The notes below the pieces were generated by a model. The model ran no database searches. It was not told the DNA's origin and saw nothing but the letters and a program-made list of their open reading frames with translations. The position numbers were made by a program, and so were the translations under genes. From the NCBI GenBank assembly GCA_035542155.1, contig DATKLX010000032.1, positions 1 through 54,742 of the forward strand: a stretch of DNA of 54,742 bases, read 5' to 3'. Origin of the DNA: DATKLX01 sp035542155. GTDB taxonomy: Bacteria > Chloroflexota > Anaerolineae > Anaerolineales > Anaerolineaceae. This document shows, in pieces, positions 41,396-50,236 of the stretch (within the stretch, counting starts at the first letter, position 1; each line of letters begins with the position of its first letter).

Positions 41396-43141
41396 TCACT
41401 GGCAATTCACGCCGATGCCGGCTGCAAACAGTTGATACCCCATGATCACGCTCGTCTCGTTACGGGACGCGGGCCAGTCCACGCAGGTGCGATATGCGTG
41501 TTTCTCGACCTGGTCGTAGATCCATAGCGACGCCGCCCGATCCACGATCTCCGCCTGGATCTTGGCGTACTTCGCGAACCGATCCTGGTCGTTCAAGGTC
41601 GAAAGCGAGTCATCGATCTCCGCATCCAGCTTGGCGTCTTTCAGCCACTCCACCTGCTGCCACGTGCCAGTGGTGCTGGAATGGTAGCGCTGCTTGAGCA
41701 TCAGGCCGGCTTCCGGCAGGTCCGCCGAGACATAGATGGTGGCAATGGAGGGGCTGGTTTCCAGCTTGCTAGTGTTTTCCACCAGGCTCAGCCAGGGGAC
41801 CTTATTGATGTCAACCTTGATCCCCACATCGGCCATATTGGACTGGAAAAGCAAGGCCCATTTCTCTTCGTCGGGAACTTCAGCGACCCATTGGAGCTTG
41901 ATCGGGTACTTGGCGATGTCATTCCCATACTTGCATTGAGCAAGCTCTGCTTTTGCCTTATCCAGGTCTCGGTGGAAGGTGAAGACGTTCGGGTCATGCC
42001 CGGCCAGGGTAGCGGGCACAGGCCCGACCATCTGCTTGGTGCCCGGCCATTCGAGGCCCACGGCGGCGTCATAGTCGAAGGCATAATCGATTGCCCGTCG
42101 GCAGTGCACATCATCCGTGGGGGCCATCCTGTTGTTGATCATATAGTAGAACGAGGAGAAAGAAGGAAGGGCAGCAACCTTAACATCCTGGATCTTTTCC
42201 AAAGCCTGGTAGGCTTCGAAAGACTGCCATTGGTCTGTGATTTCCAGTTCCTTATTCTCCATCAGGCTGCGGACGGTGACCCCTTCAGTTGTGCCGATGA
42301 AGCGCACCTCATCCGGGGCATTGGGATTAAATTTTCCCCACCAGTTGGTATTCTTCTCCATCAGCAGGTATTGCTCGAGGGGAAATTCCTTGACCACAAA
42401 GGGACCCGAGCCTGCGTCGTGGGTTTGCAGCCACTCCTTGCCGTAGTCGCCATTGGCGCCATACGGGCCTTCTGCCTTGATATTTTTGCGAATCAAGGCT
42501 TCATTGGCGACATACAGCCGGACGAGACTGGGGAGGAATAAGGCGCTTGGTTTGCCGAGTGTAAACTCAACGGTGGAATCGTCCACGGCTTTGATGCTTT
42601 CAACCCCGGCGGTAACCAGGTAAGCATAGCCCTCGCCGATTGCCTTGAGGCGATCATAGCTGTAGACTACATCGCTGGCTTTGAGGGGAGCTCCATCATG
42701 GAATTTGACGTCTTTTCGAAGATGGAATGTCCAGGTCAGGCCGTCTTTTGTGGTATCCCAGGACTCAGCCAACCATGGGTCGACCGATCCTTTCGCATTG
42801 GGAAAGATCAATGTATCGTACAGGTTTGCCAGGGATGTAGATCCGGCGTAATCGTTGCCAACTGCTGGATCGATCCGGTTTGGCCAGGAGAATGTAATCC
42901 TGAGGACTTTCTTACCCGCGGCCTGTGCTACTGGAGCCGTCGTTGGGGGTGTCGTGGCTGCTGGGGCAGGAGCTTCCGTAGCAGGAGCGGCGGTTGGGGC
43001 GGCCGGTTGAGCGGTAGCTTCGGGTTGGGCCGGTGATTGGGGCGAAGTCGTTGCCGTGGGTGCTGCATTACACTGCGCGAGCAATAGACCGAGCAGTGTA
43101 ATTAATGCCAGGATTGCGAACTTCTTGTTTTTCATGCTCAT
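41396..43141 (-). CDS. Extracellular solute-binding lipoprotein, family 5 (DppA-like)
   Basis: 581 residues. Signal peptide with lipobox LLAQC (Cys24), a 50-residue linker rich in Ala, Pro and Thr, then the SBP_bac_5 domain (LRITFSWPNRIDPAVGNDYAG, LAESWDTTKDGLTWTFHLRKDVKFHDGAPLKASDVVYSYDR). The linker is common in Chloroflexota lipoproteins. It delivers the ligand to the DppBC/DF importer. An AGGAAGGAGAG ribosome site precedes the ATG. The ligand is likely peptide-like or a hydantoin/lactam derivative, given HyuAB and the racemase in the same operon. Confidence 0.9.
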   Translation of the reverse strand: MSMKNKKFAILALITLLGLLLAQCNAAPTATTSPQSPAQPEATAQPAAPTAAPATEAPAPAATTPPTTAPVAQAAGKKVLRITFSWPNRIDPAVGNDYAGSTSLANLYDTLIFPNAKGSVDPWLAESWDTTKDGLTWTFHLRKDVKFHDGAPLKASDVVYSYDRLKAIGEGYAYLVTAGVESIKAVDDSTVEFTLGKPSALFLPSLVRLYVANEALIRKNIKAEGPYGANGDYGKEWLQTHDAGSGPFVVKEFPLEQYLLMEKNTNWWGKFNPNAPDEVRFIGTTEGVTVRSLMENKELEITDQWQSFEAYQALEKIQDVKVAALPSFSSFYYMINNRMAPTDDVHCRRAIDYAFDYDAAVGLEWPGTKQMVGPVPATLAGHDPNVFTFHRDLDKAKAELAQCKYGNDIAKYPIKLQWVAEVPDEEKWALLFQSNMADVGIKVDINKVPWLSLVENTSKLETSPSIATIYVSADLPEAGLMLKQRYHSSTTGTWQQVEWLKDAKLDAEIDDSLSTLNDQDRFAKYAKIQAEIVDRAASLWIYDQVEKHAYRTCVDWPASRNETSVIMGYQLFAAGIGVNCQ

Positions 43142-43277
43142 CTCTCCTTCCTCTTTGCTTTTTCATACGCGCTTGAAATCGAAATGGTTAGCTGGTAGGC
43201 GTATCCTCAATCATTATTCAGTCTTTCACCTCCTTACTCAGCAAAACCCGGGGTACGGCACCTGAAATGAGCAGAAG

Positions 43278-43823
43278 TCATTGTAAAGAAGGCGCGCGCC
43301 CCCAGATGATGATGCATGGTTGATCGCCATAATTACCCCACTCATGGGGTTGGTTGGCATCGTAATGAATGCTATCACCGGCACACAGGATAATTTGCTC
43401 GTTCCCGATATGAATCATCAATTCTCCGTACAAGACGAAGCTAAACTCTTCACCAGAAAACAAGTCAAGCTTTTCGGACTGGGTGTGAGGCTGAAAGACG
43501 ATCCGGTATACATCCAGTCTCCAATTTCCAATCCTGGGTGTCAAAGGGAAATATTCGATCTGTTTTTGGGGGGATGACTCTTCCGGCCCTCTCTTTGCCC
43601 GCTCGATATGCACCACATTGGTTTCGATTTCGAAAAAGTAACGCGGGTCCACATTCAGGGCTTTCGCAATTTCGAGCAAGGTGGAAAGAGAAGGCGCAGT
43701 CTTCTCCCTTTCAATCTGCGATAAATGACTCGGTGAGAGCGACACGGATTCACCCAGCTCAGCCAGAGTTAACCCTTGCTCGATACGAAGTATTTTGATT
43801 CGTTCGCCAATACCCTCGGCCAT
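43278..43823 (-). CDS. XRE-cupin transcriptional regulator, copy 2
   Basis: 181 residues. An N-terminal XRE helix-turn-helix (about residues 6-60, LTLAELGESVSLSPSHLSQIEREK) is joined to a C-terminal cupin domain (GEEFSFVLYGELMIHIG, LCAGDSIHYDANQPHEW). Such regulators sense a small ligand with the cupin. It lies upstream of the binding-protein gene of the Hyu-Dpp operon in the same direction, so it is a candidate regulator of that operon. The gap to dppA is 136 bases. Confidence 0.88.
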   Translation of the reverse strand: MAEGIGERIKILRIEQGLTLAELGESVSLSPSHLSQIEREKTAPSLSTLLEIAKALNVDPRYFFEIETNVVHIERAKRGPEESSPQKQIEYFPLTPRIGNWRLDVYRIVFQPHTQSEKLDLFSGEEFSFVLYGELMIHIGNEQIILCAGDSIHYDANQPHEWGNYGDQPCIIIWGRAPSLQ

Positions 43824-43879
43824 AAGATGTCACCCCGGTTATTTTGAAAACCAGAAGGAAGATAAGTGGTATTCGGAAA

Positions 43880-44443
43880 TTAAAATATTGAAGGCGTAAT
43901 CATCGAAAGAGCAACGGCAGGCTGGTTGCTCATGTTTTCGAACCTGTGTTTTGTCGTGGAAGCAAAATGCGCGCTGTCCCCGGGATACAGGTCGTAGAAA
44001 CCTTCTCCAATCCACAGCCGCAAGACCCCATCCAGGATGTAAACAAATTCTTCGCCCATGTGCTTGCGGAGCTCATCGGTGGGTAAGGCCTGTGCGGCAG
44101 GGTGGTAGGTCATCAGGAAAACCGCGAGCGATCCGTGGTGAAACTTGGTGGAAAGGAGTGAATACACCGTTGCAGATCCCTCAAAGTGAAAGGTCTCGCG
44201 ATGGTCAGCGCGGGTCACTTTGGAAGGATCGATCATCGAAGGGAAAAAATCGGTTACCTGGACACCCAGGGCCTCGGCAATTGCATATAACGTGGTGATC
44301 GAAGGGGCGGCCTTGTTATTTTCTACCTGAGATACAAATGCAGGCGTACAGCCGCTTCGATCGGCCAGCTCCTCGAGAGTTAGCCCACGCTTAGAGCGAA
44401 GCTCCTTGATGGTTTGCCCGATGATCCCAATTGTTGTATCCAA
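43880..44443 (-). CDS. XRE-cupin transcriptional regulator, copy 1
   Basis: 187 residues. XRE helix-turn-helix (IGQTIKELRSKRGLTLEELADRSGCTPAFVSQVENNK) followed by a cupin (GEEFVYILDGVLRLWIG, LYPGDSAHFASTTKHRF). It is similar to, but clearly different from, the regulator immediately downstream, so two related regulators may answer to two ligands. The only plausible start is a TTG with no Shine-Dalgarno, just downstream of the predicted promoter, which suggests a leaderless transcript. Confidence 0.85.
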   Translation of the reverse strand: MDTTIGIIGQTIKELRSKRGLTLEELADRSGCTPAFVSQVENNKAAPSITTLYAIAEALGVQVTDFFPSMIDPSKVTRADHRETFHFEGSATVYSLLSTKFHHGSLAVFLMTYHPAAQALPTDELRKHMGEEFVYILDGVLRLWIGEGFYDLYPGDSAHFASTTKHRFENMSNQPAVALSMITPSIF

Positions 44444-44450
44444 TGAATAT

Positions 44451-44479
44451 AAATTAGCAGAAATTCATTTTTTTGTCAA
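44451..44479 (-). promoter_or_regulatory. Promoter of the XRE-cupin pair
   Basis: On the minus strand TTGACA (44474-44479), a 17-base spacer and the weaker TAATTT (44451-44456) lie immediately before the TTG start. ATGAAT and ATTCAT arms flank this region as a possible operator. Confidence 0.45.
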
Positions 44480-44601
44480 TAGTTAATATTTTTAATCCAT
44501 AATGAACAAAAGAATAATTCTAGAGGCATGAAATTGGATTCATTTGGATTTCTCGTGATGGATCCTCCCACAGAGATTCTTAAAAAAACCGAGATTGATC
44601 A

Positions 44602-44630
44602 TTGATATCAGAATTGATTTGCTGTATATT
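44602..44630 (+). promoter_or_regulatory. Promoter of the FadR-type operon
   Basis: TTGATA (44602-44607), a 17-base spacer and TATATT (44625-44630) lie before the fadR-like gene. The expected start of transcription falls near 44637, inside the operator at 44633-44649. Confidence 0.65.
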
Positions 44631-44632
44631 AT

Positions 44633-44649
44633 AACTGGTCTGACCTCTT
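44633..44649 (+). promoter_or_regulatory. FadR-like operator on the transcription start
   Basis: The 17-base site AACTGGTCTGACCTCTT agrees at 13 of 16 defined positions with the E. coli FadR consensus as I recall it (AGCTGGTCCGACNTGTT). It covers the predicted +1, the usual place for repression. A regulator with conserved FadR recognition residues is encoded right behind it. Confidence 0.7.
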
Positions 44650-44668
44650 ACCAGATTAGCGAAATAAT

Positions 44669-45361
44669 ATGGATTGGAAACCGGCCCAAAAACCTGCTGG
44701 ACTGGCAGAAAGCCGCTTGATCTCCGCCATTTTGGACGGAATATTCCCGATCGACTCATACCTGCCTGCCGAACGTGAACTGGCCGAGCAGATTGGCGTC
44801 ACCCGCCCAACATTGCGAGAGGCGCTGCAGCGCCTTACCCGCGATGGCTGGATCGAGATCCATCATGGCCGACCAACGCGGGTGCGAAATTATTGGGAAG
44901 AGGGCAATTTAGGCGTATTGGGCGCTATTGCCGGTCATGCCGGGCCAATCCAATCCCATTTTGTGGGAGATTTATTGTCAGTCCGTCTGGTGATGGCTCC
45001 AGCGTATACTCGCCTGGCCGTTGATCGCTCGCCCGAGCCCGTTACCGATTGCCTCGTTCAACTCTCCACGTTGGAGGATACCCCATCGGCTTTCACCTCC
45101 GCCGACTGGCGCCTGCACCATCTCCTGACCGTCGCCTCTGGGAACCCGATCTATACCCTGATTTTGAACGGTTTTCGGGATTTGTATCAAGAGGCAGGTG
45201 AGGTCTACTTTACCCCGGTTGAGGCCCGATACTTATCCCGTTCCTTCTATACAGAATTACTGGCAGCAACTCACCTCCGGGATGCCCAACGTGCAGAAGA
45301 AATTACCTCGCGAGTGATGATGGCCAGCCTGGAGATGTGGCATTCCAGGCACTTGCCTTAA
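44669..45361 (+). CDS. fadR: FadR-type GntR-family transcriptional regulator
   Basis: 230 residues. The winged helix (about residues 8-75) reads PAERELAEQIGVTRPTLREALQRLTRDGW and IHHGRPTRV, closely matching enterobacterial FadR, including the DNA-contact residues equivalent to Arg35, Thr44, Arg45, Arg49, His65 and Gly66; Thr46 is replaced by Pro. The C-terminal helical domain keeps the FadR pattern (LLSVRLVMAPAYTRLA, ASGNPIYTLILNGFRDLY, EARYLSRSFYTELLAA), unlike the zinc-binding FCD type. Acyl-CoA binding is expected from the family. It heads the operon of an alkyl-DHAP-synthase-like enzyme, GlpD and an FGGY kinase, so it probably links fatty acid status to glycerol or ether-lipid metabolism. 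Confidence 0.85.
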   Translation: MDWKPAQKPAGLAESRLISAILDGIFPIDSYLPAERELAEQIGVTRPTLREALQRLTRDGWIEIHHGRPTRVRNYWEEGNLGVLGAIAGHAGPIQSHFVGDLLSVRLVMAPAYTRLAVDRSPEPVTDCLVQLSTLEDTPSAFTSADWRLHHLLTVASGNPIYTLILNGFRDLYQEAGEVYFTPVEARYLSRSFYTELLAATHLRDAQRAEEITSRVMMASLEMWHSRHLP

Positions 45362-45374
45362 CAAGGAGTAGCCG

Positions 45375-46982
45375 ATGAAACGGTGGAATGGGTGGGGAGA
45401 CGTCACCAAGATTTATCCACTCCCGCAATCTGGAGCCCGTTATTTGGCCGGAGAGGTGGGGACTGGTCAGCCAACCCCGGACGCCAGAATCGAAGAGGTG
45501 ATCGCTTGCGTCCCACCGTCCAGGCTGGCAGCTCATCCTCTGGTGCAGACAGAAGCTGAGGAGCGCCTGCGCCACGCCCGTGGTCAAAGCCTTCCGGATT
45601 GGATCGCCCTGCGCTCCGGGCGTATTCCAGCTTTTCCAGACGGGGTGGCTTATCCGACCTGCGATGAAGATGTCCGCTCTCTACTCCAATACGCATCCAG
45701 CACAGGTACCGGCCTGATCCCATACGGTGGGGGCAGCAGTGTGGTCGGGCACATCAATGCACTCCCCGGCCAGACACCGGTATTGACAGTGGATATGAGC
45801 CGCATGAATGCTCTCCTTGACCTGGATCGCTCTTCCCTGATCGCCAGCTTTGGCGCCGGGGTGCGCGGTCCCGATCTGGAAGCAGCGCTGAAACCATACG
45901 GATTTATCCTGGGACATTACCCACAGTCCTATGAATATTCCACCCTGGGCGGCTGGATAGCTGCAAGGTCTTCTGGCCAGCAGTCTTATCGCTACGGGCG
46001 GATCGAAGACCTTTTCGCCGGGGGCCACCTCGAAACCCCGCAAGGTGGTCTGGAACTGCCAGTAGTTCCGGCATCCGCGGCTGGTCCGGATATCAAACAG
46101 GTCATCCTAGGTTCGGAAGGCCGCTTTGGCATTTTAACCCGCGCTGCCGTCCGCATCCGGCCGCTGCCCCAATCAGAAATCTTCCTGGCTGCATTCTTTC
46201 CAGATTGGGAGAGCGGGGCGGAGGCCGTCCGGGCGATTGTCCAGGCGGATATCCAGGTCTCAATGTTGCGCCTGAGCAACGCCCAGGAGACGCGCGCGAC
46301 GTTGGCCCTTTCCGGGCGCGAGCAATTGGTCGACTTGGCTGACCGGGGGCTACCCATTTTCGGTTACGGTCCCGACCGCTGTCTTTTATACTATGGCTTG
46401 ACGGGCAGCTGGACCCAGGTTCGGTTTGCCCGCCGACAGACGGATGCACTCATCCGCAGCCATCGCGGAGTGCTGATCCCATTCGTCATCGGCGAACTTT
46501 GGCGGAAGACCCGTTTCACAACCCCCTATTTACGCAATACCTTATGGGAAACGGGGTATGCGCTGGACACGCTGGAAACAGCCCTGCCGTGGTCAGAAGT
46601 CTTGCCGACGGCCTTGGAGGTGCAGGATGCGCTCAGCCGGGGATTCGAGGACCAGGGCGAGCGGGTTCTGGCTTTTTCTCACCTCTCGCACATTTACCGG
46701 ATGGGGGCGAGTTTTTATGTAACTTATATATTCCGCCGCGCGCCAGACCCGGATGAAACATTTCGGCGTTGGCAGGTCTTGAAACAGGCGGCCAGCCAGA
46801 TCATTCTCCACGCCGGGGGGACGATCAGCCACCAGCACGGTGTGGGGGTTGACCACGCGCCCTATTTGCCCGTGGAAAAAGGTGTGCTGGGGATGGAAAT
46901 GCTTGAATCGCTGCGATGGTCAATAGACCCGGAGGGGATTCTCAATCCAGGAAAATTGATCGAAGCTGAAGACGGAGATTGA
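45375..46982 (+). CDS. FAD-binding oxidoreductase, alkyldihydroxyacetonephosphate synthase-like
   Basis: 535 residues of the GlcD/VAO family. The N-terminal KRWNGWG motif, the FAD-binding PYGGGSSVVGH, HYPQSYEYSTLGGWIAARSSGQQSYRYGRIEDL and the C-terminal GGTISHQHGVGVDHAPYL are all typical of alkyl-DHAP synthase-like enzymes, which exchange the acyl chain of acyl-DHAP for an alkyl ether. Bacterial relatives may instead oxidise a glycerol-type substrate. The start has AAGGAG, 14 bases after fadR. Its operon mates GlpD and a kinase argue for glycerophosphate or ether-lipid metabolism. Confidence 0.8.
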   Translation: MKRWNGWGDVTKIYPLPQSGARYLAGEVGTGQPTPDARIEEVIACVPPSRLAAHPLVQTEAEERLRHARGQSLPDWIALRSGRIPAFPDGVAYPTCDEDVRSLLQYASSTGTGLIPYGGGSSVVGHINALPGQTPVLTVDMSRMNALLDLDRSSLIASFGAGVRGPDLEAALKPYGFILGHYPQSYEYSTLGGWIAARSSGQQSYRYGRIEDLFAGGHLETPQGGLELPVVPASAAGPDIKQVILGSEGRFGILTRAAVRIRPLPQSEIFLAAFFPDWESGAEAVRAIVQADIQVSMLRLSNAQETRATLALSGREQLVDLADRGLPIFGYGPDRCLLYYGLTGSWTQVRFARRQTDALIRSHRGVLIPFVIGELWRKTRFTTPYLRNTLWETGYALDTLETALPWSEVLPTALEVQDALSRGFEDQGERVLAFSHLSHIYRMGASFYVTYIFRRAPDPDETFRRWQVLKQAASQIILHAGGTISHQHGVGVDHAPYLPVEKGVLGMEMLESLRWSIDPEGILNPGKLIEAEDGD

Positions 46983-46986
46983 GTCC

Positions 46987-48639
46987 ATGTGGAAGCCCGG
47001 GTGGCGAAATGAGGCTTGGTCTGAATTGACTCGGCTTTTTGACCTGATCGTAATTGGCGGAGGCATCACAGGGGCCGGGATCTTCCGCGAAGCCAGCCGC
47101 GCCGGCTTACGCGTGCTGCTGGTGGAAGCCAACGATTTCGCCTCCGGCTCATCCAGCCGCTCAGCGAAGTTGGTGCATGGCGGATTGCGCTATCTTGCGA
47201 ACCTGGATTTCAAGTTGACCCTTGAATCGGTGCGCGAGCGGGAGCGGCTACTCAAGCAGGGCCAGGGATTGGTAATGCCAATCGGTTTCTTTTTCACCGA
47301 TTATGCCGGAGACTGGCCACCTGGCTGGTTGTTTGGCGGCGGGTTGGTGGCGTATGATCTGCTCGCCTTACGTTGGAGGCATCGCCATATCCCTTTGGCC
47401 GAAGTACGCCAACGCTTTCCATACCTTCGCGTCAACCGGCTGCAGGGTGGGTACCATTACTTCGATGCCCAAACCGACGATGCCAGGCTGGTTCTGCGGG
47501 TGATCGAAGAAGGCCAGCGAGATGGCTGTATCGCTCTCAACTATGCCCGGGTGGAGACGCTGCTGAGCGATCGGGAGGGGGAGGTGTGCGGCGTGGCCAT
47601 CAGTGACCGCGATCCTGGGGGAATAGGGCGAACCGCAGAGGTTCGCGCGCGGTGTATAATCAATGCGACAGGCTGTTGGACGGACGAACTGCGTTCCCAG
47701 GTCGGCGGGCGCCGGCGACTGCGCAAGTTGCGAGGGAGTCATTTGCTGTTCTCCGCCGCACGTATCCCGCTGACCGAGGTGGTCGGCTTCATTCACCCGC
47801 GCGACCACCGCCCGATGTATACTTTTCCGTGGGAAGGCGCGACGCTCCTTGGAACAACCGATATCGATCACACGTTGCAGCCCAGCGGACCGGAGACTGA
47901 CCCGGCGCTTGATTTAGCCGAGGTGGATTACTTGATGGAGGCGGCCGATGATATCTTTCCCGACCTCAAGCTGGGAGAGGACGATATCCTTGCCACCTTT
48001 TCGGGTATCCGCCCGGTGATCGATACCGGGCAGATCAATCCATCGAAAGAATCACGCGATATGGTTCTCTGGAACGAGCGCGGATTGTTGACTGTCACTG
48101 GAGGTAAATTAACCACATTTCGCCTGATGGCGCATCAGGCGCTGCGGGCTGTCCGAAAGCACCTGCCAGGCAAGCCAGAGTTCAATGAGAGCACCCGTGT
48201 ATTAGATTGCCAACCAGGGGAGGTAGACCTGCCGGTTGACCTGGCCGGAGAGCGCCGCCAGCGGATGATCGGCCGCTACGGCAACCGGGTGGAACTGGTC
48301 TTTTCTGGATCGAGAGCGGCAGATCTCACCAGTATTGGGGGTGCGGAGAGTTGTTGGGCTGAGCTGCGCTGGTCTGCACAAAACGAGGCGGTGATCCATC
48401 TGGATGACCTGCTGCTCCGCCGGCAAAGGATCGGTTTGACCCTCCCACGAGGCGGCCTGGATCAGATCGGGGCAGTGCGGGCGATCGCGCAATCTGCGCT
48501 GGGTTGGGACGATGTGCGCTGGGAAAACGAGCAGGCAGCGTACCGGGCGCTGATCGGCAAATCCTACTCGGTTCCCGGACGATCTTATGAAGAGGTTCAT
48601 TCACCCAGGAGGTGCATATGCCCGGAAATCAGCTCCTAG
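46987..48639 (+). CDS. glpD: FAD-dependent glycerol-3-phosphate dehydrogenase
   Basis: 550 residues. The FAD-binding DLIVIGGGITGAG (19-31), SSRSAKLVHGGLRYL, DAQTDDARLVLRVIEEG, IINATGCWTDELR and the central TGGKLTTFR motifs match GlpD. It oxidises glycerol-3-phosphate to DHAP at the membrane with quinone as acceptor. It starts four bases after the preceding gene and its end overlaps the FGGY kinase start by 22 bases. GlpD, the DHAP-using flavoenzyme and the FGGY kinase make a coherent C3-phosphate set. Confidence 0.9.
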   Translation: MWKPGWRNEAWSELTRLFDLIVIGGGITGAGIFREASRAGLRVLLVEANDFASGSSSRSAKLVHGGLRYLANLDFKLTLESVRERERLLKQGQGLVMPIGFFFTDYAGDWPPGWLFGGGLVAYDLLALRWRHRHIPLAEVRQRFPYLRVNRLQGGYHYFDAQTDDARLVLRVIEEGQRDGCIALNYARVETLLSDREGEVCGVAISDRDPGGIGRTAEVRARCIINATGCWTDELRSQVGGRRRLRKLRGSHLLFSAARIPLTEVVGFIHPRDHRPMYTFPWEGATLLGTTDIDHTLQPSGPETDPALDLAEVDYLMEAADDIFPDLKLGEDDILATFSGIRPVIDTGQINPSKESRDMVLWNERGLLTVTGGKLTTFRLMAHQALRAVRKHLPGKPEFNESTRVLDCQPGEVDLPVDLAGERRQRMIGRYGNRVELVFSGSRAADLTSIGGAESCWAELRWSAQNEAVIHLDDLLLRRQRIGLTLPRGGLDQIGAVRAIAQSALGWDDVRWENEQAAYRALIGKSYSVPGRSYEEVHSPRRCICPEISS

Positions 48640-50180
48640 CAATCGACCAAGGTACGCAGAGCGCCCGCGCGCTGGTTTTTGATCCGTGCGGGAACCAGAT
48701 TGCGTGTAGTAAAATCTCCATTCAGCCGTATTTCTCGACCGCTCCTGGGTTAGCCGAACAAGATCCACTGGTCTTCTGGAGGGCGGTTTGTGAGGCATGC
48801 CAGAACCTGTGGAAATTACCAGGGGTGCGAAAAGAGGCGATTGGTGGGGTTTCTATTACCACCCAGCGCGGTACGGTCATCAACGTGGACGAGCATGGGC
48901 AGCCTCTCCGCCCGGCGATCCTATGGATGGATCAACGGCGTACGGAAGGCCTTCCGCCAATTGGCGGATTATGGGGACTGGCTTTCCGGCTGACCGGCAT
49001 GTCCAGCACGGTTGCATACCTGCAGGCGGAAGCCGAGGCGAACTGGATCCGCACCTACCAACCTGAAATATACCGCGCGACATATAAATACCTGTTCCTT
49101 TCGGGTTATCTAACCTATCTGCTGACCGGCGAATTTTTGGATTCGGTGGGCTGCCAGGTCGGCTATGTGCCGTTCGATTACAAAGGCTTGAAGTGGGCCG
49201 GGAAAAAAGATTGGAAGTGGCAGGCAGTGCTTCTCGATCCGCGGGTGTTGCCGGATCTGGTGCCGCCTGCCGAACGAATGGGAACAATCACCCCCACCGC
49301 AGCGAATGAGACCGGCATCCCTGTTGGGTTACCGGTGATCGCTGCCGCGGCGGATAAGGCCACTGAAGTGATCGGCTCCGGTTGTCTGGACCCGCACCTG
49401 GGTTGCCTGAGCTACGGCACCACCGCCACGATCAACACCACCCATACCGATTATATTGAAGTCATCCCGCTCATCCCGCCATACCCGGCGGCGATCCCCG
49501 ATTCATACAGCCTCGAGATCGAAATCTATCGTGGGTATTGGATGGTGAGCTGGTTCAAGCAGGAATTTGGCCAGATCGAACGGAATTTAGCGCTGGAGAA
49601 AGGCGAGGAGCCGGAAGCCTTTTTCGATGATCTGGTCGGGCAGACGCCGCCCGGGTCCCAGGGGCTAATGCTCCAACCGTATTGGTCGCCGGGGATCAAG
49701 ATCCCCGGACCGGAAGCGAAAGGAGCCATCATCGGATTTGGGGATGTGCACACCCGCGCCCACCTGTATCGGTCCATCCTGGAGGGCATCGCCTATGCCC
49801 TGCGCGAAGCGTCGGAGCGCATCAATTCCCGCTGTCGGGAGAAAATCACCGAGCTGAGAGTAGCTGGCGGCGGAAGCCAGAGCGATGCGGCTATGCAAAT
49901 CACGGCGGATATTTTTGGGTTGCCCGCTTCCCGGCCGCATGTGCCTGAGGCTTCCGGGCTTGGCGCAGCGATCGACGCGGCCGTCGGGTTGGGACTGCAT
50001 CCTGATTTTAAGACGGCCGTGCGCGAGATGACCCGTGTACGGGATACCTTCCAGCCCAATCTGGAGGCGCACCGGCTTTATGATAGGCTGTACAGGCGGG
50101 TTTACCTGCGCGTGTATGACCGGCTGCGCCCGCTATACGAGGCTATTCAGGAGATAACCAATTATCCACCCCGTCATTGA
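48618..50180 (+). CDS. FGGY-family kinase, copy 2 (glycerol kinase-like)
   Basis: 520 residues from the ATG at 48618, five bases after AGGAGG; an upstream GTG adds two residues. AIDQGTQSARALVFD, TTQRGTVINVDEHGQPLRPAILWMDQRR, ADKATEVIGSG with the catalytic Asp, and AGGGSQSDAAMQI are FGGY motifs. It resembles glycerol-kinase-related proteins more than xylulokinase, but the canonical glycerol kinase signatures are not exact, so glycerol is likely, not proven. Last gene of the FadR-type operon, followed by a terminator. Confidence 0.8.
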   Translation: MPGNQLLAIDQGTQSARALVFDPCGNQIACSKISIQPYFSTAPGLAEQDPLVFWRAVCEACQNLWKLPGVRKEAIGGVSITTQRGTVINVDEHGQPLRPAILWMDQRRTEGLPPIGGLWGLAFRLTGMSSTVAYLQAEAEANWIRTYQPEIYRATYKYLFLSGYLTYLLTGEFLDSVGCQVGYVPFDYKGLKWAGKKDWKWQAVLLDPRVLPDLVPPAERMGTITPTAANETGIPVGLPVIAAAADKATEVIGSGCLDPHLGCLSYGTTATINTTHTDYIEVIPLIPPYPAAIPDSYSLEIEIYRGYWMVSWFKQEFGQIERNLALEKGEEPEAFFDDLVGQTPPGSQGLMLQPYWSPGIKIPGPEAKGAIIGFGDVHTRAHLYRSILEGIAYALREASERINSRCREKITELRVAGGGSQSDAAMQITADIFGLPASRPHVPEASGLGAAIDAAVGLGLHPDFKTAVREMTRVRDTFQPNLEAHRLYDRLYRRVYLRVYDRLRPLYEAIQEITNYPPRH

Positions 50181-50187
50181 TTAAAAT

Positions 50188-50231
50188 AATGGGCTGTCTG
50201 GGTGTTCTTCCGGACAGCCCATTGATTTTTT
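50188..50231 (+). terminator. Rho-independent terminator after the FGGY kinase gene
   Basis: Arms 50188-50201 and 50210-50223 form 14 pairs (one U-G in the rightward RNA) around an eight-base loop, followed by GATTTTTT. It starts eight bases after the stop. It also separates the convergent modB gene. Confidence 0.9.
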
Positions 50232-50236
50232 GATCT

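Noticed and set aside
43188..43214. Eight-residue leader peptide frame before the binding-protein gene
   Set aside because: An AAGGAGGTG precedes it, but at 12 bases the spacing is too long, and there is no terminator/antiterminator pair or run of regulatory codons.
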